From positions 1 to 5,533 of the forward strand of contig SVQJ01000123.1 in assembly GCA_015065395.1 (NCBI GenBank): a stretch of 5,533 nucleotides of DNA. The letters are read 5' to 3'. Every line of letters starts with the position of its first letter. Within the stretch, counting starts at the first letter, position 1. A program made the position numbers and the translations under genes. Under the pieces are notes generated by a model, which was given only the letters and a program-made list of their open reading frames with translations, was not told the origin of the DNA and did no database searches. Of the stretch, positions 1-3,986 are shown one piece after another. The DNA is from Oscillospiraceae bacterium (GTDB lineage Bacteria > Bacillota > Clostridia > Oscillospirales > CAG-272).

Positions 1-11
1 TCCGTTCTTTG

Positions 12-33
12 AAGCTCTCCCTGTGGAGAGCTT
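12..33. repeat. Palindromic hairpin of interspersed-repeat type
   Basis: A 9-bp perfect stem AAGCTCTCC/GGAGAGCTT with loop CTGT. Short palindromes with a CTCTCCCTGTGGAGAG-like core are, from memory, common between genes in gut Oscillospiraceae. No T-tract follows on either strand, so a terminator role is unlikely. Confidence 0.5.
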
Positions 34-36
34 TGA

Positions 37-80
37 GGCGTGAAGATAAATGATAATTTGTGTATGGCGATTTTCACGCC
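37..80. repeat. 11-bp stem with 22-base loop
   Basis: GGCGTGAAGAT (37-47) pairs with ATTTTCACGCC (70-80) with a single G-T pair. The loop at 48-69 is AT-rich. It may be part of a structured RNA or a protein-binding inverted repeat. Confidence 0.5.
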
Positions 81-193
81 GACGTTTCCGAAGAGACTGA
101 AAGAGGATGCTGGTACCAACCGCTTTCAGAACGCCCATGCTCAACATATGAAAGGAGGTGGAGGCTCTGACCTCGCCCCGAGGTGTGCCCGTT

Positions 194-221
194 AAAACAA
201 GGAAGCCGGCACATCGCTTCC
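194..221 (-). terminator. Possible terminator after the tRNA-like element
   Basis: On the minus strand GGAAGC (221-216) pairs with GCTTCC (206-201) around a nine-base loop, and the stem is followed at once by TTGTTTT. It lies 12 bases past the tRNA-like element and could end its transcript. The stem is short, and the loop (208-213) is also complementary to 184-189, so a pseudoknot is an alternative reading. Confidence 0.35.
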
Positions 222-233
222 AATATATTAAGG

Positions 234-288
234 GGAGCAGGGAAGAGTTGAACTTCCGATGTCCGTTCACATCACACCCGTCTGCTCC
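234..288 (-). ncRNA. Compact tRNA-like element lacking a D arm
   Basis: Read on the minus strand, the 55 bases fold as follows. A 7-bp acceptor stem is formed by GGAGCAG (288-282) with CTGCTCC (240-234). An unpaired ACGGGTGT (281-274) follows. Next is a 5-bp arm, GATGT/ACATC, with a six-base loop GAACGG (273-258). Last is a 5-bp T stem, GGAAG/CTTCC (257-253 and 245-241), closing the loop TTCAACT (252-246), which fits the T-loop consensus T-T-C-R-A-N-Y with the G-C closing pair. All 17 pairs are Watson-Crick. At 55 bases it is about twenty shorter than a normal tRNA: there is no D arm, no variable loop, a six-base instead of seven-base 'anticodon' loop, and the 3' side reads C-C-T rather than CCA. 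It could be a tRNA mimic, a processing signal for RNase P or Z, or a decayed tRNA. It lies after the last gene and outside any frame. Confidence 0.6.
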
Positions 289-315
289 GTATAGCTTCGC
301 AGAGAAGAGATAAAA

Positions 316-388
316 GAGAAAAGATAAGAGAAAATGTAGCAAACAGCCCGAAACAGGCTGTTTGCATCCTTTTCTTTTCTCTTTTCAC
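316..388. repeat. Extended imperfect inverted repeat around the terminator stem
   Basis: The purine-rich arm at 316-336 and the pyrimidine-rich arm at 368-388 are largely complementary (for example AAAA at 331-334 with TTTT at 370-373, and GAGA with TCTTTT beyond). They extend the 10-bp core stem to an overall hairpin of about 73 bases with a few mismatches. The pyrimidine arm continues to about 404 with TTTTCACTCTTCACTTTT-type repeats. Confidence 0.6.
331..365 (-). terminator. Strong hairpin with T-rich tail after the last gene
   Basis: GCAAACAGCC (339-348) and GGCTGTTTGC (356-365) form a perfect 10-bp stem with a seven-base loop, 38 bases after the stop of the last gene. On the minus strand the stem is followed by TACATTTTCTCTT, a T-rich but interrupted tail. 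On the plus strand it is followed by ATCCTTTTCTTTT, so it could act in both directions. The T-tract is not immediate on either side, which lowers confidence. Confidence 0.55.
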
Positions 389-402
389 TCTTCACTTTTC
401 TC

Positions 403-645
403 TTATATATACCCGGGCTCACGTAAAAGATCACTGCAAAAGACCTCATCCTTCCCGGGGATCTGACCGTATCGAACACCGATAGCCGGAGATTTAATGT
501 AAAGCTTCATGGTGTTACCGCCCTTGGCAATGAAGCCGTTGTAGATTCCGAGAAGCTCTGTCCCGGGCCCGCTTCTTCTTAAATAGATCTCATATTTTGA
601 GCCACCGAGATACCGGGCGATAGAATATTTCCCGACATTGACCAT
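403..645 (-). CDS. Small protein of unknown function, last gene of the operon
   Basis: An 80-residue protein that I do not recognise. It looks like a small beta-rich fold: YSIARYL, KYEIYLRR, ELLGIYNGFIAKGG, TMKLYIKSP, then AIGVRYGQIP. It has one cysteine (C70). The ATG at 645 is preferred to a GTG at 654 because GGAGGTGG (651-658) lies five bases before it and the previous stop ends one base away; the GTG would sit on top of the ribosome site. The TAA at 405-403 falls within the arm of the long hairpin that follows, so it is probably the last gene of the transcript. Confidence 0.85.
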   Translation of the reverse strand: MVNVGKYSIARYLGGSKYEIYLRRSGPGTELLGIYNGFIAKGGNTMKLYIKSPAIGVRYGQIPGKDEVFCSDLLREPGYI

Positions 646-646
646 A

Positions 647-1090
647 TTATCCACCTCCGTCCCTCGTCACCGTCAGAACCGTCATCCGCTCTTTCATAAT
701 GTCCCAAAGCTTCAGAAAGAAGCCGTGCATAGATCTGTCAATGCTTGCAAAGGTGCGGGAGGTAACGGAGTCGTGATGGCTGAATTCCACCTTGTATTCG
801 CCGCGACCATTGTCCCAAATGAGGGAGAGCAGAGCGGCTGCCGGATCTCCCCTGTAAAAGATCTTCGCCGTAATAATGCCGGCCTCCTGACCCGAATCCT
901 TGATCTTTTGAAGCTTCTCGAAAAGCTTCCTCGCCATACCGTCAATAAAAGCATTCCAGGTCTTTGCCTGGTTTCTGGAACGAACTGTATATCTCGTCCC
1001 ATCGTTGTGTATCGTAGAAATAAACTCTCTCTGTGCAGGATACCAGCCGTAAACCTCCCCCAGGAGAGTAACAATAGTCCTCAGCTGCAT
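647..1090 (-). CDS. Protein of unknown function
   Basis: A 147-residue protein with an excellent ribosome site (AAGGAGG four bases before the ATG). I do not recognise it. It begins with a hydrophobic helix (LRTIVTLLGEV), followed by strand-like sequence (REFISTIHND, TRYTVRSRN). A central amphipathic helix follows (WNAFIDGMARKLFEKLQKIK), then mixed alpha/beta sequence ending MTVLTVTRDGGG. There are no cysteines, no signal peptide and no obvious catalytic motif. The terminal GGG stretch arises because the ribosome site of the next gene (GGAGGTGG) is encoded in its last codons. The stop lies one base before the next ATG, so the two are probably coupled. Confidence 0.88.
   Translation of the reverse strand: MQLRTIVTLLGEVYGWYPAQREFISTIHNDGTRYTVRSRNQAKTWNAFIDGMARKLFEKLQKIKDSGQEAGIITAKIFYRGDPAAALLSLIWDNGRGEYKVEFSHHDSVTSRTFASIDRSMHGFFLKLWDIMKERMTVLTVTRDGGG
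651..658 (-). promoter_or_regulatory. Ribosome binding site deciding the start of the last gene
   Basis: GGAGGTGG on the minus strand, five bases before the ATG at 645 and inside the last codons of the preceding gene. It supports the ATG over the in-frame GTG at 654. Confidence 0.75.
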
Positions 1091-1106
1091 ATTTCCTCCT
1101 TGAAAT

Positions 1107-1442
1107 CTAACAACCTAATTGATAAGCCTTCGAAGCTACGCTGTTTGCGCTCCTTTTAAGAGCAACAGCACATTCTCCGTAGGATCTCCCCCGAGCACGA
1201 AGAGCGCATAGCCTGTCCTCCTCCTCGGCAGTCCAGGGCCTGCACCTGCTTTCCTTCCCGGTATCAGCAGGCTCAAGCATCCTTTTTATGTGCTTGTCCG
1301 TGTATCCCGCATCAAAAAGCACCTTGCAAACCTCAGCTCGTGAAATAAGATAAAGCTCCGAAAGGATCTTTATCTGAGAGCGCTTGTCCGCCGCCTGGCG
1401 GTACATCATAGTGATCTGCGCCTTGTCTTTTTCGCTAACCAT
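1107..1442 (-). CDS. SANT/Myb-like DNA-binding protein
   Basis: A 111-residue protein. The N-terminal part (residues about 5-55, with YRQAADKRSQIKILSELYLISRAEV split across two helices) resembles the helical domain of a phage family in which 'KxQIxILAELN' is typical. Residues about 68-108 form a SANT/Myb-like unit: PWTAEEEDRLCALRARGRS, then CAVALKRSANSVASKAYQLG. The opening tryptophan, acidic first helix and basic recognition helix match the repeats of the 390-residue protein upstream. It is probably a DNA-binding regulator or architectural protein. The start at 1442 has AAAGGAAGGTGAG within 8-20 bases, and the gene ends with TAG, 16 bases before the next ATG. The domain is fairly certain; the role is not known. 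Confidence 0.91.
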   Translation of the reverse strand: MVSEKDKAQITMMYRQAADKRSQIKILSELYLISRAEVCKVLFDAGYTDKHIKRMLEPADTGKESRCRPWTAEEEDRLCALRARGRSYGECAVALKRSANSVASKAYQLGC

Positions 1443-1461
1443 CGCCGGTTCTCACCTTCCT

Positions 1462-1716
1462 TTATAATTCGCATTGGGCAGTAGCAGTAAGCATCGCACA
1501 AAGCTCCTCCTGTTTTTTTGCCCCCAAAAGCTTGTGCAGATCATAAAAATTGAAGGGATCAAGCCCGGTAAATTCCCGAACCTTCCCAAGATGATAAACC
1601 ACCGTGTTCCTGTGAAGAAATAAGCGCCGTGAGCAAACAGCAATGTTCATGTTGCTCTCGGCAAATGTGATCACGCATTCCCAGTCGATCTCTTTTAGCT
1701 TTTTCAAGCCCTTCAT
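1462..1716 (-). CDS. Stand-alone PucR/CdaR-type helix-turn-helix protein
   Basis: An 84-residue protein that is almost entirely the C-terminal DNA-binding domain of the PucR/CdaR family. A first helix (WECVITFAESN) is followed by helix-turn-helix sequence with the signature HRNTVVYHLGKV (residues 35-46), then FTGLDPFNFYDLHKLL. Family members are normally several hundred residues long, with a sensory or GGDEF-like N-terminal part; none is present here and the gene has its own start, so this is a minimal DNA-binding version. Such proteins are plausible transcription regulators of phage genes. The ATG overlaps the preceding TGA by four bases, with GAGGGGAG directly before it, so translation probably depends on coupling. 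The next gene starts 19 bases after the stop. The domain call is strong; the target is unknown. Confidence 0.92.
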   Translation of the reverse strand: MKGLKKLKEIDWECVITFAESNMNIAVCSRRLFLHRNTVVYHLGKVREFTGLDPFNFYDLHKLLGAKKQEELCAMLTATAQCEL

Positions 1717-2084
1717 CTCCCCTCTTCGGCAGGGCAGTGCCGTTGAATGTGCCTTTCGTCATCGCCTTGTGTCGCCATAGGAATATGGTTATTGCCGAAT
1801 CCGAGGGGATCCTTGGTAAACTCCCGAATGTAAAGAGCCGTCATCATAGGGCTGAAGCTTATAATAACGTAAGAACTCTTGCAGTATTCCCGGTCGCAAA
1901 GTATGTAGTCTATGCGAACAAGACAGGATCTTCCGGTATAGCACTTTCTCTCAGCATCATATTCGTTAAGCGCGAGAAGATCTCCCACTTGGAAGGGCCT
2001 GTCGCATTTCCTAACTTCAAATTTCTTCTTGCCGGAGATAACAGCCTCAAAGAACTCCGGCAATGTCTTTAGCGCGTGTATCAT
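1713..2084 (-). CDS. DUF3850 (ASCH/PUA-like fold) protein
   Basis: A 123-residue protein. Residues 1-78 match the DUF3850 pattern closely: HALKTLPEFFEAVISGKKKF at the start, FEVRKCDRPFQVGDLLALNEYD in the middle, then YTGRSCLVRIDYIL and a closing YVIISF strand. The family belongs to the ASCH/PUA-like beta-barrel group, which is thought to bind RNA or modified nucleotides; its precise role in phages is not established. The last 45 residues (from about F77) go beyond the usual domain and end in an uninformative hydrophilic tail. The start at 2084 gives the four-base ATGA overlap with the 'WDGHT' gene and has AAAGGA just upstream. An ATG at 2111 would only extend into the previous gene. It overlaps the next gene by four bases. 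Confidence 0.93.
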   Translation of the reverse strand: MIHALKTLPEFFEAVISGKKKFEVRKCDRPFQVGDLLALNEYDAERKCYTGRSCLVRIDYILCDREYCKSSYVIISFSPMMTALYIREFTKDPLGFGNNHIPMATQGDDERHIQRHCPAEEGR

Positions 2085-2824
2085 GTTTCTTTCCTTTCTC
2101 CATAGCTGCAATAGTCATTCGGCGCCATACCGTCAGTCATAAAGTAGTCGCATACAATGTCGGTGTAATCTGTAATATCGTTTTCATCGTGATTCCAGTT
2201 TGCAACATTGTGATTGCACTTTCGGCATCTCATAACCTCTGCAACGTCTATCTCAGCCAACGCAGCTATTCGTGCAATAGCTTCCTCCGATGTATGCCCG
2301 TCCCATTTTGGCGCTTTATCAAGTTCTTTCACTTTGAACATATCCCAATAGGGATCAATATCATAATGGTATGTTGCCTGTCCGTAAGGTGTATCTATAC
2401 CGACAATGAACATACCTTCGTACATATCACCCGTATCGTGAAGCTTGCTTTTCCACGCTCTTTTACGAAATATATTACAGATAACGGAGAAGAGCATAGC
2501 CCTGTGATGATAAAGCTCGTTGAACGTGTGATAACCGTCCGACAGATCTCCGATGCCGCTCTCAGGCACCTCAACCACATCGGCGGCAGGAGCATCCTTC
2601 AAAGCCTTTTCATACCTCTCAAGCAGATTCAGGTACCTTTCATACAAGGCTGAGTATTTGTTCTTCAACTCTTGTGCTTCAGCTTTTGCGGCAATAGCAG
2701 CCTTTTCAGCGCTGTGATACGCATCAATAACCCCTGCTTCTCTTTGGAGAATGAGCTTTATTTCATCATGAAGACTCTCGATTTCCTCATCCTTCTCCCG
2801 AAGCTTCTTTATAAGTATAAACAT
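2081..2824 (-). CDS. 'WDGHT' phage protein: coiled coil, conserved core and C-terminal Cys cluster
   Basis: A 247-residue protein in three parts. Residues about 3-75 are a charged heptad-rich coiled coil (LREKDEEIESLHDEIK). Residues about 88-185 hold a conserved core with GYHTFNELYHHRAMLF, AWKSKLH, GDMYEGMFIVGI, YHYDIDPYWDMF and KWDGHTSEEAI. This set of motifs occurs in many phages and bacterial accessory regions, and no function for it is known to me. The C-terminal 50 residues carry C200-x2-C203, C225 and C239 in a NDYCSYGERK context, probably one metal site; similar endings are found as separate small phage proteins. The ATG at 2824 is chosen over an upstream GTG at 2845 because GAGGTGGAAGG lies eight bases before it and the previous stop is one base away. 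The GTG form would overlap the previous gene by 20 bases. The TGA overlaps the next ATG by four bases. Confidence 0.93.
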   Translation of the reverse strand: MFILIKKLREKDEEIESLHDEIKLILQREAGVIDAYHSAEKAAIAAKAEAQELKNKYSALYERYLNLLERYEKALKDAPAADVVEVPESGIGDLSDGYHTFNELYHHRAMLFSVICNIFRKRAWKSKLHDTGDMYEGMFIVGIDTPYGQATYHYDIDPYWDMFKVKELDKAPKWDGHTSEEAIARIAALAEIDVAEVMRCRKCNHNVANWNHDENDITDYTDIVCDYFMTDGMAPNDYCSYGERKET

Positions 2825-2825
2825 A

Positions 2826-3020
2826 TCAGCTACCTTCCACCTCACAGTCTGTCATCCTCGCTACCACCGCCGAGTTCTTACCATCGACGGGGACGAGGAA
2901 AAGGGCATTCTTATAGCCTTTGTCGTAATAGGTCTGAATATGATCTATGAAATATCCGTATTGTTTATAAACAACAACAGCCTTTTCCTTCAGAGCCTTC
3001 TTAGCTTCCTCGATCGTCAT
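2826..3020 (-). CDS. Small phage-type protein of unknown function
   Basis: A 64-residue protein beginning MTIEEAKKALKEK, with a helix and then what look like beta strands (AVVVYKQYGY, NALFLVPVDG, AVVARMTDCEVE). I know it only as a type of small conserved phage protein and assign no function. Two starts are possible. The ATG at 3020 forms a four-base ATGA overlap with the upstream stop, the arrangement used repeatedly in this operon. A TTG at 3029 would add three residues and lies four bases after AAGGAGG (3034-3040), against 13 bases for the ATG. I prefer the ATG because of the coupling overlap, but the TTG cannot be excluded. The gene ends one base before the ATG of the next gene. Confidence 0.85.
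   Translation of the reverse strand: MTIEEAKKALKEKAVVVYKQYGYFIDHIQTYYDKGYKNALFLVPVDGKNSAVVARMTDCEVEGS
2833..2843 (-). promoter_or_regulatory. Ribosome binding site deciding the start of the 'WDGHT' gene
   Basis: GAGGTGGAAGG on the minus strand, eight bases before the ATG at 2824 and within the end of the preceding gene. It argues against the upstream GTG at 2845. Confidence 0.7.
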
Positions 3021-3487
3021 TTTACCCAATCGTCCTCCTTTTTTATAGAGCCGGTAAACAGGGAATATATTACGTCTCGGAGCATATTTGGTATATCAGC
3101 TTTCAGCATATCCACACTGACAAACGGCTCAGATAAATACCGAACAGAGCCGTATTGATTCCCGAAGTATGTAAACTTGAGCCCGATCGAGGATCCTATA
3201 TTTTGCCCATCCTCGGTTGCTTTTCCGAAAGGATAGCACTCCTTAATAATCAGTTTGATATCGCAGGGCGCCTCTCCCTTAATTCTGATGTCTTTTAAAA
3301 ACTGAGCAGGCACGTTAAACCCCGTGCATCCTCCGCCGAACATCTGCCCGAAAGTCTGCATACCCGTAAGCTTGCATTGACTGCATCCATCATGTCCCTC
3401 ATGCTCCCGGTCATAATTGCAGCACTTTTCGCACCAGTATTTTTCACGATTCTCAGGCAGTATCCACGATTCATTTATGCGTTTCAT
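3017..3487 (-). CDS. Cysteine-rich protein of unknown function
   Basis: A 156-residue protein starting at an ATG with GGAGAAG about nine bases upstream. The N-terminal forty residues hold C19, C22, C23, C35 and C38 together with H29 and H32, spaced like a zinc-knuckle or zinc-finger cluster. C54, C75 and C84 follow. The middle (about residues 60-120) looks like an alternating beta-strand region, and the C-terminus ends in an acidic-basic IKKEDDWVK tail. I do not recognise the family. It may bind metal and nucleic acid, but nothing in the sequence fixes a substrate. Its TGA overlaps the ATG of the next gene by four bases (ATGA), so the two are very probably translationally coupled. Confidence 0.92.
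   Translation of the reverse strand: MKRINESWILPENREKYWCEKCCNYDREHEGHDGCSQCKLTGMQTFGQMFGGGCTGFNVPAQFLKDIRIKGEAPCDIKLIIKECYPFGKATEDGQNIGSSIGLKFTYFGNQYGSVRYLSEPFVSVDMLKADIPNMLRDVIYSLFTGSIKKEDDWVK
3034..3040 (-). promoter_or_regulatory. Ribosome binding site with two possible starts
   Basis: AAGGAGG on the minus strand. It lies four bases from a TTG (3029) and 13 bases from the ATG (3020) of the 64-residue gene. Neither spacing is ideal, so the start is decided mainly by the ATGA overlap. Confidence 0.6.
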
Positions 3488-3502
3488 TTCTCAACTTCTC
3501 CA

Positions 3503-3550
3503 ACCATCACTTTTCACTTTTCATTCTTCACTGAGCGACGATGTCGCTCA
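3503..3550. repeat. Hairpin plus GTGAARA-type tract at the end of the DUF6378 gene
   Basis: TGAGCGAC/GTCGCTCA (3532-3550) is a perfect 8-bp stem with a three-base loop. Directly beside it, on the minus strand, is a tract of GTGAAGA-, ATGAAAA- and GTGAAAA-type units (about 3531-3505). The same unit type recurs after the last gene: AGTGAAGAGTGAAAAG at 382-397 differs at one of 16 bases from the copy at 3516-3531. It encodes the last residues of the DUF6378 frame and the gap before the next gene. Confidence 0.55.
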
Positions 3551-3744
3551 CATATCTCTCCGGCGCAGGCAGCATAGCCTGCAATGTCAACGAAGGTGTC
3601 AACGGTCGGACGATCCGCCGTAATATACCGCGCTATCTTAAAAAGCATCATCATCACGGCAACGTCCTCAGCCGTGATGGAAACGCCGGCGCCGTATTCA
3701 ACACAGCGATCGATAAGGATTTCTGCCAGTATTCTGCAATACAC
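3514..3744 (-). CDS. C-terminal part of the frame-broken DUF6378-type protein
   Basis: This frame carries the second half of the DUF6378 domain: IDRCVEYG, then ITAEDVAVMMMLFKIARY, VDTFVDIAGYAAC and AGEI. The DVAVMM-L-KIAR and VDIAGYAA blocks are the most recognisable parts of the family. The frame formally opens at a GTG (3744) with only a distant GAGG upstream and a TGA just before it, so it is better read as the continuation of the 3654-3986 frame after a lost base near 3718-3722. Adding one A to the AAA at 3720-3722, or restoring a TAC codon after it, gives WQK[I/Y]LIDRC, which fits the domain. The last residues (RRSVKNEK) are encoded by a hairpin and a GTGAARA-type repeat, so the C-terminus may also be altered. 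The 26-base gap to the next gene holds that gene's GGAG ribosome site. Confidence 0.65.
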   Translation of the reverse strand: MYCRILAEILIDRCVEYGAGVSITAEDVAVMMMLFKIARYITADRPTVDTFVDIAGYAACAGEICERHRRSVKNEK

Positions 3745-3986
3745 GAAAAATTGTCCTCAGGCTCCCCGTATTGCTCGTTGCGATCAGTGCATACGCACTT
3801 GATAGCCTCCCTGAGTATCTCCTCGCGCAAGGTCCCCAAACGTTCGGAGATCCCTGCTTCAGCCTGTGTTTTGCCTTCCCTTGCGAGGGAAGGGGGACCG
3901 CTTGCGGTGGAAGAGTAGTCATCGCCGACCACACGCTCCTCCTTCCCCTCAACCGTATCAAGAAGCCAGTTGAGTATCGCTGTCAC
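3654..3986 (-). CDS. N-terminal part of a DUF6378-type protein, frame-broken and carrying a repeat
   Basis: A 110-codon open frame. Its only domain-like part is at about residues 50-90: LREEILREAIKC, then DRNEQYGEPEDNF and IAEYWQK. This is the first half of the DUF6378 pattern seen in many phage proteins. After that the frame gives an unrelated tail (LNTAPAFPSRLRTLP), while the second half of the domain continues in the -1 frame. Residues about 25-45 (SSTASGPPSLAREGK) are the translation of a palindromic repeat and are not domain sequence. The first residues (AILNWLLDTVEG) look like the displaced tail of the preceding Cys-rich protein, so the GTG at 3986, despite GAGGGGGG five bases upstream, may not be a genuine start. 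A TTG near 3852 just before the domain is another candidate, with a weak ribosome site. The function of DUF6378 is not established. Domain recognition is confident; gene boundaries are not. Confidence 0.6.
   Translation of the reverse strand: MTAILNWLLDTVEGKEERVVGDDYSSTASGPPSLAREGKTQAEAGISERLGTLREEILREAIKCVCTDRNEQYGEPEDNFSCIAEYWQKSLSIAVLNTAPAFPSRLRTLP
3874..3908. repeat. Palindromic repeat element read in frame inside a gene
   Basis: The stem CCTTCCCT/AGGGAAGG (3874-3893, loop TGCG) is followed by a second small palindrome, ACCGCTTGCGGT (3897-3908). This composite is of the type found many times, usually between genes, in Ruminococcus/Oscillospiraceae genomes, where it translates as PPSLAREG. 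Here it is open in the surrounding minus-strand frame and adds about 12-20 residues between the Cys-rich tail and the DUF6378 domain. The outer limits of the element cannot be set by eye. Confidence 0.65.

Larger units (their letters stand above)
1..230. other. Non-coding stretch with several hairpins
   Basis: No credible gene is seen here on either strand. Stems visible by eye: AAGCTCTCC/GGAGAGCTT at 12-33; GGCGTGAAGAT with ATTTTCACGCC at 37-80 (11 bp, one G-T, 22-base loop); CTGAAAG/CTTTCAG at 97-129, with the palindrome TGGTACCA in its loop; ACCTCG/CGAGGT at 170-184; and GGAAGC/GCTTCC at 201-221. A further pairing of TGTGCC (184-189) with GGCACA (208-213) would form a pseudoknot. A GAGGT at 155-159 competes for ACCTC at 170-174. 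Together with the tRNA-like element this suggests structured RNA, but no known family is recognised. Confidence 0.45.

Noticed and set aside
148..195. Fifteen-codon plus-strand frame ATG-AAA-GGA-GGT...
   Set aside because: Very short, glycine-rich because it reads through a ribosome-site-like AAAGGAGG, and lying within the structured region; nothing supports translation.
234..257. Attachment-site remnant (3' half of a host tRNA)
   Set aside because: An integration remnant would keep only the T arm and 3' acceptor strand. Here the matching 5' acceptor strand is also present 55 bases away, so a self-contained fold is more likely, though a host comparison could revive this idea.
910..929. Hairpin GAAGCTT/AAGCTTC inside the 147-residue gene
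   Set aside because: It results from repeated Lys-Leu codons in KLFEKLQK and has no other sign of a regulatory role.
638..1159. A 173-codon plus-strand open frame
   Set aside because: It is antisense to the 147-residue gene, which has an AAGGAGG ribosome site and fits the operon; the plus-strand frame has neither.
2063..2653. A 196-codon plus-strand open frame
   Set aside because: It lies opposite the strongly supported 'WDGHT' gene, has no good ribosome site, and its composition is that of an antisense shadow.
3718..3726. Programmed -1 frameshift in the DUF6378 gene
   Set aside because: CAG-AAA-TCC is not a slippery heptamer of the X-XXY-YYZ type and no obvious downstream stimulatory structure was found by eye.
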